Below, piece by piece: positions 34,558-47,392 of a DNA stretch of 64,000 nucleotides. Position numbers and translations under genes: made by a program. The notes under the pieces were generated by a model, which ran no database searches, was not told where the DNA came from, and saw only the letters and a program-made list of their open reading frames with translations. This DNA comes from Melitaea cinxia. Its lineage: Eukaryota; Arthropoda; Insecta; Lepidoptera; Nymphalidae. Every line of letters begins with the position of its first letter. The stretch's first letter is position 1. The stretch spans positions 9,682,001 to 9,746,000 of the forward strand of contig NC_059406.1 of the NCBI RefSeq assembly GCF_905220565.1, read 5' to 3'.

Positions 34558-36699
34558 ATACAGATACTCATCACTTAATTAAGTAACAAATTGATTATAA
34601 TAATACAGAACATTCATTCATATTGAGGAACTATTAACAAAATATCAAACAAATCGTATAATTTTATTGCAATATAATCTAAAAGTATCCATTACATGAG
34701 TACGAGGAACGCAAAGGGTTAGGGTAGTAGGTTATGTTATCGTTGGATAAGTAAAATGTAGGGTTTATTCAATCAATGTATTTTCGTTTCTGTTCTTAAA
34801 TGACTATGCAATATCTAATTTAAAAACTAAAATAGGATTTTTTTTTAAATAATATTAGAAATATTACTCAAGTAAGTCTAGTTGATAAGAAAGGGCTTTA
34901 AACTATACGATATGTATTGTCGTATTTAGTTTCATTTCGGTGCTCTTACCTGCAGAGGTTAGTCTTTCCAATCCTTATATCAATTAAAACATGCTTAAAT
35001 TATTCTTAAGCCACTAATTAAACTCCTTAATTTTAAACATAGGATAATTGTCAATAAATAATATAATATTTCATATTACTTTTCAATAAAATATAATTTT
35101 TACATATAACACATCCTTTTGTAATTTTATAAACATAGCATGTAAATGAAAAAAAAAATAACACAGAAATGTTGAATGGAGCTTATAATTAGTAAATTTT
35201 CGTGACTTTGAAAGCCACGTTTTCTATGATAATTGTAGACTTATATAATAATTGCGCCGAAAACGAGTTGTATATAGAAGATTGTGCGCTTTAAACCATG
35301 AATAAAACGCTTAAGAGTTTCGTAAAATTACTTGAAACTGCCGACTACTAGGAGAGTATTCCCAAATGGTTATATATTTAACTCAACTCTTATTATAATC
35401 TAAAGCTATTAGGCTTGAGATTTTATTTCATATTGTTAAAATTAGATAATGTAAAATGTGTTATTAAGGTTATTACTAATCTTTGTTGCAATAAATAATG
35501 AAATAGAAACGATAACGATAATTAAATTTGTATGTAAATATCCTACTCCTGGATAAACTCTTGGTTCCCTAGATAAGAAAAGGGTAAGCGCCAATCCACC
35601 ACACTATTCAACTGCAACATTTACGATATTATAGTCCAAAAATTATAAAAAAATTAAAACTTTTAAATACGTATTTCAATCAAGCTGTTCTTCACGGTTA
35701 TGCTCTCGTTAATCTTGATTCCGTGAGAATTTTGGGATGAAAAATATCTCTAGTGTTATAGTCGAATCTTCAATAATCTCAATATTAAATTTCATCGCAA
35801 ACAAATTCGTAACTCCAGCAAGAAATAATAACGCAGATTTTTTTTTATAACACAAAAAAATATTTGTTAAAATCTGGAGAAATAATTCTAATTCTGCTAT
35901 TAATACCTAACTTTATTTATAGTTTAGTTTTTCTTTTTCCTTTGTGTAACAAATTTAATATTATTATGTAAGACACGTGTATTTTAATGTAGTTTGTTAT
36001 AATATTTCGGTCAAGCTACATTAACCAAAGCCAGACGACTACGCCGCCGTTCTGTCTGCGGTTCATATGAATTGACTGAAACATCTGTACGTAAATATAA
36101 TTATGTATATTGTGGTAAGAACATATTAAATTATCATAAACAATTTTATTGGTTTCTGTTATTAAAGAATGCATACATTTTATGAAAAAAAAAGTAGTTT
36201 TTTAATCATAGATTCTCACTTTCAAAACCACCTTAAAGCAAGAAGATTACTTGCACACTTTTCCTCTTTTCGTTTCTTTTCAAAAACAAAAAGTCTTAAA
36301 AATTAACTATGGAATAGAAACGTTTGTAAATCGCATAGATGCAATTTCCCGACGTACAAAACCTCAGCTGAATTTAAACGTGGAACGAAGCCGAGTCGCG
36401 TATGATGAATAAGACGAATGAGCTACGCTTCTCGTTTTGGTTAGTTTACGTAAAATAAGAAATCTACTCTTAATAGCGAAGAAAAAAAGCTAGCTGGTGA
36501 CTAAAAATCAAACTGAGACACTATCTTACTAATACTAGACTATGCACACGTTCTAAGATGTAAAGCTGTATATTATATACTGTGCATATCTTTATTTGAG
36601 TTGCATATCTTCATTTGAGTTTTGTTGTTTCTTTAGTTATTTTGATTAAATTATCCAATTGTTTAATTTTATTAATGTATATGATAATAATATAATATA
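34558..36699. other. AT-rich stretch with no recognisable gene
   Basis: About 2.1 kb with nothing recognised. Confidence 0.4.
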
Positions 36700-36976
36700 T
36701 TTTTTATTTTAATTATTTTGGTGGTGATAATGATGGGGTGTCACTTTCTTTTTTTTTTGAATATTGTAAGTGTTTAACTGTATTTAATGTAGGTATATTT
36801 AAAATTCAAATATTTTAATTATTTATGATTTTTTGTGCTTTTAATCATTATATTCCAAAGTGTTATGTACACTTGTAAGTGACATGCGTATCAGATACTT
36901 TGGTATTATATATTGTTTAATTTTAAATGTTTTATATGTATGTTGTAAGGGTGCTTTTGAAATAAATAAATAAATG
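36700..36976 (+). mobile_element. Possible LINE 3'UTR
   Basis: AT-rich segment ending 'aagggtgcttttgaaataaa' with an AATAAATAAATAAAT end, resembling a LINE 3' terminus. No coding part. Weak. Confidence 0.3.
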
Positions 36977-37057
36977 TTTATCATCCCAAGCTTTTGACTG
37001 TCTTTAAATTAAGTTTTACTAAAACGCTATTTAGTACTTTTAGCGTAAAATACGTAC

Positions 37058-38225
37058 GGGTTAAAAGTTAATCCTGCTAAGTCTCAAGTGATTATCGTGG
37101 GTAGTCCAAAACTAGTCAGTAGCATTGATTGGTTACTTTTACCTCCTGTACTCTTCAAGTTGTTTTGAACGTCAGTGATAAAGTGAAAAATCTACGAATA
37201 ACTTTCGATCGTCATCTCTCTTGGTCACCTCAATTAACTGAGCTAAGCCGGAAATTGTTTGCAGCCGTCGGTTCACTCCGTCAACTCCAGTACTTTCTTC
37301 CCTTGCCTACCAAAATTGCGCTGGCACAATCACTACTTTTACCAATCCTTGACTATGCAGATACGTGTTTTCTGGATCTTAAAGAGGAGCAACTAAATAA
37401 GCTTGAGCGCCTTCAAAATCTCTGTATAAGGTTCATATTTGGTCTTCGCAAATATGACCACGTCTCCGATTTTCGCAGTAAACTCAAGTGGCTCCCAATT
37501 CGCCTTCGCAGGAATAACCATGTACTTACTCTACTCTACTGTGTTCTTTTTAATCCTAATGCCCCTCATTACCTTAAAGAACGGTTTACGTTTCTTTGCG
37601 ATTCCCATGAGCGGTCCCTTAGATCTGAATCCAATTTGCTTCTGAAAATTCCTCCCCATTCTACCTCCTTCTACTCCAATTCATTTACTGTTAATGCTGC
37701 CCGTCTGTGGAACTCTCTTCCGCTTTTAATAAAACAAGCTCCAACACAAGCTTGCTTCAAGCAACGCCTTAAAAAGCATTATATGTCGCTCATTAAGTCA
37801 TAACTGTCGCGATTTGTAGTTTACTTTAAGTGTACATATATGTATATATTTATGTGTGTATATGTATATATGTATATATTTTTATAAGTGTATGTATGTA
37901 TGTTTATGTGTGTGTATATGTATATTATATAGTATACACTAAAATATTTACTTATTTATATGTTTTTTTTTTTCTTTAATAATTATGTAAGTCTATCATA
38001 TCGTAGTTTTTTATCTATTTATTATTGATTTTTCCTCCTTAATTTGTGCACACTTCTAACCGCTGCTACTGTATCGTGTCCAGTTCCCAAAGGTTATCTG
38101 GAAGAAATCGCTATTTAGCGATAAGATCGCCTTTGTACATCTTGTATTGTATTTTTCTTTATATGTGTCTGTATTTTGGTGTACATTAAGAATAAATAAA
38201 TAAAAATAAATAAAAAAAATAAAAT
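37058..38225 (+). mobile_element. 5'-truncated CR1-like LINE
   Basis: Coding tail (37058-37803) plus 3'UTR with TG/TA-rich microsatellite (37830-37930), a conserved stem-loop (ATCGCT/AGCGAT, 38107-38122) and an (AATA)n tail ending near 38225. It belongs to the same family as the intact LINE at 57.6-62.6 kb and the UTR fragments at 53.04 and 54.7 kb. Confidence 0.8.
37129..37803 (+). pseudogene. CR1-like LINE ORF2, C-terminal ~220 residues
   Basis: Homologous to residues ~775-980 of the intact ORF2 at 58018-60960. Shared stretches include LSRK-F-AVGSLR, PILDYADTC, EEQLNKLER-QNLCIRFIFGL, KLKWLPIRLRR and AARLWNSLPL. This is the region after the RT catalytic box. Upstream, 37058-37128 reads GLKVNPAKSQVIIVGSPK in another frame (matching the 'GLTMNPRKT' block), so there is a frameshift near 37.13-37.18 kb. 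The listed start (TTG) is not a real start. It lacks endonuclease and RT catalytic residues and cannot function. About 60-65% identity to the intact copy by eye indicates a different, older subfamily. Confidence 0.85.
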
Positions 38226-39143
38226 AGTAATAAATATTTAGCCATCCCTCTAACTATGAAAGAATGATAATGATAAGAACTAGGTATTCCATCTACACAA
38301 AAACATACCTTATCATATTTGTTCAAGTTGTAAAAACCTACAAGGGAAAATATTGAACACTAATCTACGTAAGTAATTGTGTTTCGATAATAAAAGAAAT
38401 TATTAATCCAGAAAATATCAAGAATTTTATTGAAAATACCAACACTAACTTAAAAACAATAGTAGTATATATAAATAAAAACTTACTGCTTAATTGCTAG
38501 CAATACATTTAGTTATAGTTCAAGTTATGAATATCTATGGTTTATAAAACTATTTTACTTGACTTAGCATGATACGACATTCTCAGTATAATATATTATT
38601 TCGAAAGTGCTCTTAAGATTTCTGGAAGCTTTACAAGGGTTACGCAAGCTTTTCACCAAACGGTTTTTGAAGATGCACTTTGCTTGCACGTGACGTGATT
38701 TCCTAAAAGTATTGAGTTAATGTAGAATTTTTCTATATATTTCAGCATTATACTATTGCTTGCTTATATTCTAAAAACATTTAGTCTTTAAAGGGTTTTT
38801 TAATTGTCTTCTGTTTTCTAATTTACCAGATCTATATCACTAGTTATTGTACACTAAATGTACATATAAACGTTAATAAATTATCCAAACTGACAATTAA
38901 TTATATTTTGTATACACTGAAATAAAAATTTAATAAAAATCAATCCCTTCAGAGGTCGACAAAGAAATTTTAATTTTAACTTTCATCCAGTTCATATTTT
39001 AAAAAATGTATTTCAAATTAAGCGAATGAGTTTTTATTGACATTTGAAAATTTTAACGAAATATATAAATACATTTAAGGTTAATGAATGAATTGAAAAA
39101 CAATTGTATGCAATAACATATTATTGTAAGTTATTAAAAAAAA
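38226..39143. other. AT-rich spacer
   Basis: Nothing recognised. Confidence 0.4.
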
Positions 39144-39177
39144 TTAATGACGTTTCCTATGTTGGAAACGTCATTAA
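39144..39177. repeat. Perfect 14-bp inverted repeat (hairpin, 6-nt loop)
   Basis: TTAATGACGTTTCC (39144-39157), loop TATGTT, then the exact reverse complement (39164-39177). No run of T follows on either strand that would suggest termination. Could be the core of a tiny foldback or an excision footprint. Confidence 0.8.
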
Positions 39178-40556
39178 ATCTTTTTCACTTAAATAATGTT
39201 GTGTCAATCAATCAAACATTGTTATTCCATACTTCATCACAAAACAAATCTATACAAATAATAATTTGTAACCGTAAATGTCTTTTCATGAGAGATAATT
39301 TGGTAAAATGAATGAAACTCAAAAGTTCCAGAGAGCCTAGAAGCCTTCTATTTTTAAAAATTTTCTCTCTCCATTTCTGCATTTGTTCCGGGCGGCGCCA
39401 TGCAAAATCTGTTTGTTGCATGGAATTAGATCCTGATGATGATTTCACAATTGTGATCTTGCAGGTCTGAATAAATATCTAGATTAGATTTTACCTTTGT
39501 GCACCATCGAAAAGTGGAGTGTTTAAAAAATATAGTGAAATTATAATTCCAAATTTCACGCGTACGAAGTTACTGGTTGAAGCTAGTCAGAATTAAAAAC
39601 AATAACTTGTTACTTCATATAATGACCTCGTGTTATATAATAGCGATTAATTATTTAAATATTGTAAGTTTATTTGATAAATATATTTAAGTCGTCATTT
39701 CTACCATTACAATAAATAGCTTTACAACTAGTATAATAAAAACAATAGAAGTACAAAGTAGGCGAAGATCTTCAAAGCTCAAAAATATATTTTTGCAATT
39801 TTGTCTATTCTTTTTTTATTTAACGCCAAAAATTATATTCTTTATAATGTTTGTTTTCTAATCAAAATTATCATTTTTATATAAAACTGACGAAACAACG
39901 TAATTGATTTTCCTGCATACATGGTACAATAGTAATAATATACGGCAACACCGTATACTGTTTATCTAATACGTCTCCATGATTCAGTGGCTTATGTAGT
40001 AGCTAGTATCAGCGAAGACAATCCTCTGTATCCAATAGATACAATCAAAACCACATATCACGAATACAGGACAGCATTCCACAATCTGCTGTATTTTATT
40101 TCAGAGAACATCTATATTTTGTAAATAGAAATAGCATCTTGAAATCAATTTGCAGGCTTCCTTTACGTGCGCGGTGCGTTCGAACGTCAATTCTCAAGAG
40201 ACTAGGTCAAGTTACTCTTTGTGGAACACCTCATGCTTCATGGTTATTGAAGAACGCTTCGAAATTTTGGAATAATTAAAATCTTATTATGGTAGAAATC
40301 TGTGTGGTAAAGATTTCGGCTTTGAATCATTAGGCTTTAGTAACTATTTGTTCACAACCAATTACTTACCTGTATAAAATTTTCATAAAAAAAAAATCAT
40401 TGCAATGTTTTTATGACGATGAACTAGGATTTATTATCTTTATTTTTTATGTCTAAGAAACATTATATCATTGTATAATTTACTATGTAAAGAAAAATCA
40501 AAGGGTCAAAAGTTACGTATTACTAGTAATAACTATGTTTTTTCGCAGAAGAAAAA
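39178..40556. other. AT-rich stretch with one doubtful minus ORF
   Basis: The minus frame 39212-39448 (78 codons) has a mixed composition near its start (SSSGSNSMQQTDFAWRRPEQ) but no motif I recognise. Nothing else found. Confidence 0.35.
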
Positions 40557-40988
40557 ACACATTAATTACATCGACAAGTAATACGACTTAGGTAAATGAA
40601 AAATAGTTAAGTAAATACGCATTATTAGAAATAATTCAAAAGGAACTCAGGTCAGATCTCAATCAAATTTAAATGGGGTCACATAAAAAGCACCACCTTT
40701 TGATTAAAAAAGATGCACTGAAAATAGTACACCCACTAAAAATTTATGAGCTATAATATAACATATCGACGAAAATATAGTCATATAAGTACGCATTATT
40801 AGTGATAACTCTAAAATTACTTTTTAGATCTCAATTAAATTTAAATAAGACTACGTAACACGCATTTTTTGATTTAAAAAAAAATCATCGAAATCGGTTC
40901 ACCCAATCAAAAGTTCTGAGGTCACATACCTATATAAAAAATGTATAGTCGAAATGAGAACCTCCTCCTTTTTTTAAGTCGATCAAAA
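40557..40988 (-). mobile_element. MITE-like element, 'AACCGACTTC' family, copy f, with internal tandem repeat
   Basis: Antisense copy ending 'gagaacctcctcctttttt' and 'aagtcgatc'. As in copy b, the interior is two direct repeats (about 40575-40745 and 40760-40925), each with 'cgcattattag' near the start and 'cacccac/cacccaa' at the end. The 3' palindrome is lost. Confidence 0.6.
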
Positions 40989-41976
40989 AACTAGGTACCA
41001 GGAGCATTGAAAGATGCAATGTATATCTATATTGTTGAGGTACTTCCTCAGTAAGGCTGGTGCAAAAATTATAAAAATGTAATATATCGACGATTATAAC
41101 TGAAATGGTTCACTTTATAAAAAATGACTTTGCAATAGCGAGTAAGAGTAATTTCCTGACATATTAACTTGGTGAGAATTAACAGATGAAACGAGGTCGA
41201 GTCGCATACGAAGTGAATATGATGAACGAGCGGGCTTTCATTGTTTCTGTCTGTCACATAAAATCACTACTTTTTAGATTTTTACTTAAATATTTTAGTA
41301 ATGAAAAAGAAAATATCCCATTAAAATATTTGTTTAAACTTTTCATATTATTTTAACATAAAACGATTTCAACTTTATTTCATTCAACTTAGCTTGCTCT
41401 TTATTACTGGTGTCTGAAATATACATTTTTAACTATTTTCAAACTGATATTTGATTTGATTTTTATTTTCTCAACAGCAGAAATTTGCTTATTTTATTTC
41501 TTTAAATTTTCATCATCACTATCAATATAGCATTTTCCCTGACTTTAAAAGTCGATGAGTCAAAAAAAGAATGCTATCTAAACCATTACTACGTTTAAAA
41601 AAATAAAAAAAAGTTTCAATAACAAGTTTTTACGAACTTACACCACAATTTAAATATGCTTTTCATTATCTGACAAGTGCTAGCCAAGATTCTACACTAA
41701 CTTAGTAGTTTACCTTATAAAGTAATAAATACATACAAAACATGTGTTACCACCTGAGCTCTGTAAACCTTAAAGCAAGCGCTACTTGAAGTGCATTTCG
41801 TGCACGTGACGTATTAAACCTAAAGCACTTTATACTCAGAATCAACATTTTACCATAATACCTAACGGCAGCCAAACTCTTTAGTTTATTTTGTTATAAA
41901 ATTTGTTATTCAAAACTTATCGAGGATTCAAAATTCACCATATATTACAATATTATTTAAAAATAATAAATATATA
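40989..41976. other. AT-rich stretch with no recognisable gene
   Basis: Nothing recognised. Confidence 0.4.
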
Positions 41977-42010
41977 TCTATAATATATATAAACGCGAAA
42001 GGTCACTCAT

Positions 42011-43846
42011 CATGAAATCTCTAAAACTATAACACCTACAAACTTGAAATTTGGCAGGTAGGCTCCTTATAAAACGTAGGCATCCGCTAAGAACGGATTT
42101 TATGAAAAACGATCCCTAAGGGGGTAAAACGGGGGTTGGAACTTTGTATGAAAGTCCTATGTTTTTGAAGTAAGAGACTTGAAATTTCAAATGTAAGCTC
42201 TATAGATGGTGAAAAGATGTCCAAATAATGTATCTTTAGAAATCAACCCCTTTTTGGGGTTAAAACGGGGGATAGTAGGTTGGCTCACTGATCATGAAAT
42301 CTCCGAAACTATAACAATTACAAACTTGAAATTTGGTAGAAAGGCTCCTTATAGGGCGTAGACATTTGCTAAGAACGAATTTTACGAAATTCGACCCTTG
42401 AGGGGGTAAAACGGGGGTGGGAAGTTTGTGTGAAAGTCCCATGTTTTTGAAGTAAGAGACTTGAAATTTAAAATGTACATCTTATAGATGATGAGAAGGT
42501 GTCCAAATAATGAATCTTTAGAAATCAACTCCCTTTTGGGGTTAAAACGGGGGATGTTAGGTTTACTCGCTCATCACGAAATCTCCGAAACTATAACACC
42601 TACAAACTTGAAATTTGGCAGATAGGCTTTTTATAAGGCGTAGACATTTGCTAAGAACGGATTTTTCAAAACTCGACCCCTAAGGGGGTAAAACGGGGGT
42701 TGGAAGTTTGTATTAAAGTCCTATGTTTTTGAAGTAAGAGACTTGAAATTTAAAATTTATGCTCTATAGATGGTGAGAAGGTGTCCAAATAATGTTTCTT
42801 TAGAAAGCAACTCCCTTTTGGGGTTAAAACGGGGGATGGTAGATTGACTCACTCATCACGAAATCTCCGAAACTATAACAGCTACAAACTTAAAATTTGG
42901 CAGGTAGGTTTTTTATAAAGCGTAGACATCCGCTAAGGACCAATTTTACGAAACTCAACCCCTAAAGGGATAAAACGGGGGTTGGAAGTTTGTATGAAAG
43001 TCCTATGTTTTTGAAGTAAGAGACTTAAAATTTAAAATGTTTGCTCTTTAGATGGTGAGAAGGTGTCCAAATAATGTATCTTTAGAAATCAACTCATTTT
43101 TGGGGTTAAAACGGTAGATGGTAGGTTGACTCTCTCATCACGAAATCTCCGAAACTATAACAGCTACAAACTTGAAATTTGGCAGGTAGGTTTCTTATAG
43201 GGCGTAAACATCCGCTAAGAGCTGATTTTACGAAACTCGACCCTTGTGGGGATAAAACAGAGGTTGGAAATTTAGGTGGTGAATGCTAGCGCGACCCCAT
43301 CTCGCCCCACCCAGGCGGATGACTACTCACACGTGGTGGTTTTTAGTCAGTAGGAGTCTGACATAATCCTCTGGCGCCCCCGCGCTGGACGGTATCCATG
43401 ATGGATTTTCACCACGTAAAAAAAAGGGAGTGAAAGTTTGTATGAAAGTCCTATGTTTTTGAAGTAAGAGACTTGAAATTTAAAATGTATGCTCTATAGA
43501 TTGTAGAAAGGTGACCAAATAATATATCTTTAGAAATCAACTCACTTTTGGAGTTAAAACGGGGGATGGTAGGTTGACTAACTCATCACGGAATCTCCGA
43601 AACTATAACAGCTACAAACTTGAAATTTGGCAGGTAGGTTCCTTATAGGGCGTTAACATCTATCAAAACCGGATTTTACAGAAATCGACCCCTACGGGGG
43701 AAAACGGGGGTTGGAAGTTTGTATGAAAGTCTTATGTTTTTGAAGTAAGAGACTTGAAATTTAAAATGTATGCTCTATAGATAGGAGGTGTCCAAATAAT
43801 GCATCGTAATCTATATATAAAAGAGAAAGGTCACCAACTCACTCAT
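42011..43846 (+). repeat. Tandem array, 282-bp unit, six copies
   Basis: Unit starts (at 'catgaaatct/cacgaaatct') are 42011, 42293, 42575, 42857, 43139 and 43587, and the seventh start-like site is 43847. Four consecutive spacings are exactly 282 bp. The fifth is 448 (282 + 166, because of an insertion) and the sixth 260. Units share 'gaaactataac', 'caaacttgaaatttggcagg', 'ggtaaaacgggggttgg', 'agtcctatgtttttgaagta' and 'gtgtccaaataatg'. No unit has a long ORF. Confidence 0.9.
43275..43428 (+). mobile_element. LINE 3'-end insertion within array unit 5
   Basis: About 154 bp beginning 'ggtggtgaatgctagcg', with 'gtcagtaggagtctgacat', and ending 'ttttcaccacg' then a run of A's, interrupts unit 5. 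The ends GTGGTGAA/TTCACCAC are inverse. The local sequence before ('ggttggaaattta') and after ('ggagtgaaagttt') both match the same part of the 282-bp unit, giving a diverged ~12-14-bp target duplication. The + strand A-tail suggests a 5'-truncated LINE end. Confidence 0.6.
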
Positions 43847-44445
43847 CACGAGAACTCAAAAACCGCTGGATGGTCTATCTATCCAGGTTAGACAAAGATA
43901 AAATTTGGCAGGGAGGTAGATTATAGTTAGCAGACGTCCGCTAAGAACGGATTTTACAATATTCCACCTCTAAGGGGGTTTAATTGGGGTTGATAGTTTG
44001 TATGAAATATATACAGCCTGAAAATAGAACTAAAAATGTGGTGTATACAGAGGTTTTATAAAAATAACTAAATATTAAATTATACTAAATTGTGCCTTTT
44101 AAAAAGTTACTCAGTTTGATAAGCATTTCAAGTGACTGAAATAAAAAAATAATTTGCGTTAAACATCTTAATAGTAATGCATATCTGCATAACCACGCGG
44201 ACGTAATCGCGGGCAACACTTAGTGTATTATAAAACAAAGTCTCCAAAAGTGTATGTGATCGATTCGCTCAAAATCTACTGAACGGGTTTTCATGCGGTT
44301 TCACCATTGGAGAAAGGGCTCCACCATTGGCAAGTGGAAGGTTTACGGAACGGCTAAGATTTTGATGAGAGTTTCACTGGAAGTTTACCGGGAAAACTTT
44401 GTGACACACTAATTTCAACGCGGGCGAAGCCGCGGGCACAGCTAG

Positions 44446-47133
44446 TATATATATATTGTTGAACATCGTGCATTATAATAGCACAGGCGATTTATGTTTC
44501 GAAATACAAATCGACATTCCTGTGACTGCCTAGTAGATAAAGCTAGGACGTGGTCCGACGCTGGCGGATTTTTTTTGTTTATACATACATTCACACGCAT
44601 ATATGCTGAGACATATAAACATACTCTCGTTACATCACATACTCACACATATACATTTATATAATTATTTATCCACATTTCCACATTACCTTACCTACAG
44701 GTTATTATAATTTCTATGTACATCACACACTCCATCTAATCTATGTCAGTGATTTTATATATTAAATAAACATAAAGTATAATATTATCCAAAAGTATAA
44801 ATCTATTTAAAAACTCATTTAAAACTACAAAATTGAACCGTAAAAAATACTTCTGGAGCATTAAGTTAAAGATATGTTTAGAGATTTGATCCTATTATAT
44901 TTGTTTTCAATACATGACTCCTGTATACTGGAACACTTCAAGACTTATACAATTGTACAACTAAGTTAGCGATCTCATTATTTGCTCTACGGTTAAGAAG
45001 TTCAAGTAGCAAACTACTAATAATGGACAGTATACCTACTTGTAACTACGATTCAACTTAAAGCCAACCAATAACAGTTTCAAGTTCTTACTATCCATTC
45101 TATTATATCGTATAAATTTTACTTGAAAATATTACTGCCCAGAAAATTCTATAGTAATAAAAATTGTTTAACTTTCAATATAATAGGAGTATATCTTTAC
45201 ATATTATAACTTATTATTCGAACTATTATGTACCCAATAGTGAATAAACACACATCAAATGATCATAACTATTGTCGTTTGTTTTCCAAAACGAGCGATA
45301 ATTGGCACTTGTAATATCACTGGAATAATATAATACGGTCGTTGAGACAGTTCGGGCTTTCAAACACTCAAAATTACTACCTACTAAAAAGTCATTGGAA
45401 ACAGTGATCACTCAATGAAAATTGAAAATGCTACATGTACTTACCTACAAATATTGTGTTAATTTTTTTTTTCATACCAATACATATATAAATGTTATAG
45501 ATGTAAAATTATATAAAACTTACTTATGATATGTAAATATAAATGTAATACGTAAATAAATTTTTATACATTTTTTTAAGTAAGGAAAATAGCACATCAT
45601 TTTTACAAAAAATTTCGTAATAAAAAAATACTCATACAAATTTAAAAATGACATTGTGGATATATAATAACTTTATCTTCACGCTACATCCCTATAATGA
45701 CGAGCACTAACTTTAACTAAGCAGACGGATACACGCGAATAGTAATTTATACGTACTACACTTATATATAGGTACTCGTATTAACTTACTTTCAGTACAA
45801 CTGTTATATGATATGTAGCCACTAAATCTGAATTATTAATATTTTCTTATTTATTTTAGCGTAACAAGTTTAAAAATTCTTCAATGGTTTGTTTTAAGTA
45901 AAAGTCATCAACAATTTATATCCATGTAAGATATCAAATAAGTTTAGCATAATTTTGGTCGGTGGACTCACGTCTGCATTAGGGATACGAAGATAGAATA
46001 ATTAGTTTTCTTAATGTAAGCTGCAGTAGTGTACCAAGTAAACGATCACTAACAAAACTAAAAATCGGAACAACAAAAGCACGGGCACTATAAGCCTGTG
46101 GACATAACTTTATATATGTAAAAAAAAAAAAAAACAATTTATATCCATCAATTAAAATAAACGAAGATTTAATAATAATTGTTTCAATTATAAAGCTGAT
46201 ACTAACGAACTACAACGTTATTAGTTAGACGGACAACGTTTAAACAAGTTTAGAATTCCTACTTCAGATAAATTTTGAAACTCGGAACTGCAAAGTTATT
46301 TTAGGTATACAACATTAGTAGAATTTCGAAGAAACTGTAGCTTAGTTTAATTTCGCGTATTACAAAATTTCTCAAATTTCTTTTCTTTATATACAGGATG
46401 GATGGTGGATCAAATGGGTGTTACATAGATGTTTTGGACCACGTTAAACGTGTAAAAAAAAATCCTAAGCCATTTTCAAATTTTACTTTATTTTAATATA
46501 CTCCAACTATATTTGTATAAGGTCTTCCTGCAGCCTGCAAATTGAAGTTAAACTTTCTCGGGTGAAAATTTGTTTATTAACTATTATCAAAACATCGTTA
46601 AAATAGGTGCTTTATATCGCTTTTTGAGAGAATATTTTTTCACTATCTTAAGATTACTGTTTTTAAGGTTAAGGGTTTTTTCGATTTAAGGTTTTTTTAT
46701 GAAACTTCGTCTTGATCAAAAACCATTTGAGAAGGTTCTTCCCTTCAAAATACATTTGATAAATCTACAAAGCAGCAAATGCTAATCTGATGCAAATACA
46801 AATCTACTAATCTTCGTCTTGATTTTTTTGTTTCATTTTTTTTTGTTCAGCTATAAGAATTTGTTCTCTGTTATCTTGCCTTTTTACTAACAAGTCATTT
46901 TAGTAATTTATAACATATATATAAAATAATAATGTTTATAATATTGTAAACATATTATATAAAATAATAATGTTTACATTATTGATCTTTGTTATAAAAA
47001 CTACATATAGAAAATTTCCACTTACAAAATTCATTTATAATTTGTCAATTTTATATTAATATTAAATATTTCTCAATTACATAATAATCAACAATATCAT
47101 GCTATTATTATTATGGTGGAGTATATATAATTT
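44446..47133. other. AT-rich stretch with no recognisable gene
   Basis: 44577-44660 is rich in CACATA/ATACA-type repeats like an antisense LINE 3'UTR microsatellite, and 46105-46134 ends in a run of A's after 'cctgtggacataac' (possible LINE tail). 46913-46976 has a 37-bp spaced direct repeat of 'ataaaataataatgttta'. Otherwise nothing. Confidence 0.35.
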
Positions 47134-47392
47134 TATTGTGTTTGCTCGCAACAAAACAAAACCGACTTCAATTAAATTGACAATTTAAACTTACTCATTT
47201 ACTTAGGTCGATGATAAAATAGTCAAGTAAATACGTATTATTAGAAGTAATTTAAAAAAATGCTTGTCACGTCTGGATTAAATTTAAATGCCACCACATG
47301 ACAAGCAATAGCTTTCAATGAAAAACAGAATAATCCAAATCGGACTACCCAGTAAAAGTTCTGAGGTAACCCAACTGAATAAAAATTCAGGC
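47134..47392 (-). mobile_element. MITE-like element, 'AACCGACTTC' family, copy g
   Basis: On + 'attgtgtttgctcgcaac', 'aaaaccgacttcaatt', 'taaatacgtattattaga' and 'cccagtaaaagttctgagg'. The 5' end is missing. Confidence 0.6.

Larger units (their letters stand above)
41977..44445 (+). mobile_element. Helitron-like element (~2.5 kb) containing a tandem array
   Basis: Opens TCTATAATATATATAAACGC after an A (41976) and closes with a CGCGG-GCGAAG-CCGCG hairpin and CTAG (44442-44445) before a T, the Helitron signature at both ends. The left 1.8 kb is the 282-bp array. A second TC start (43810, TCTATATATAAAAGAGAAAGG, also after an A) lies near the array's end. So 43810-44445 may be a second Helitron, nested or joined end to end. 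No Rep/helicase coding is present. Confidence 0.65.

Noticed and set aside
39212..39448. Minus-strand 78-codon ORF
   Set aside because: No recognisable domain, no promoter or neighbour. Composition is only slightly protein-like.
42011..43846. CRISPR-like or rDNA-like array
   Set aside because: The 282-bp units are contiguous, with no spacer/repeat alternation and no rRNA similarity. Flanked by Helitron ends.
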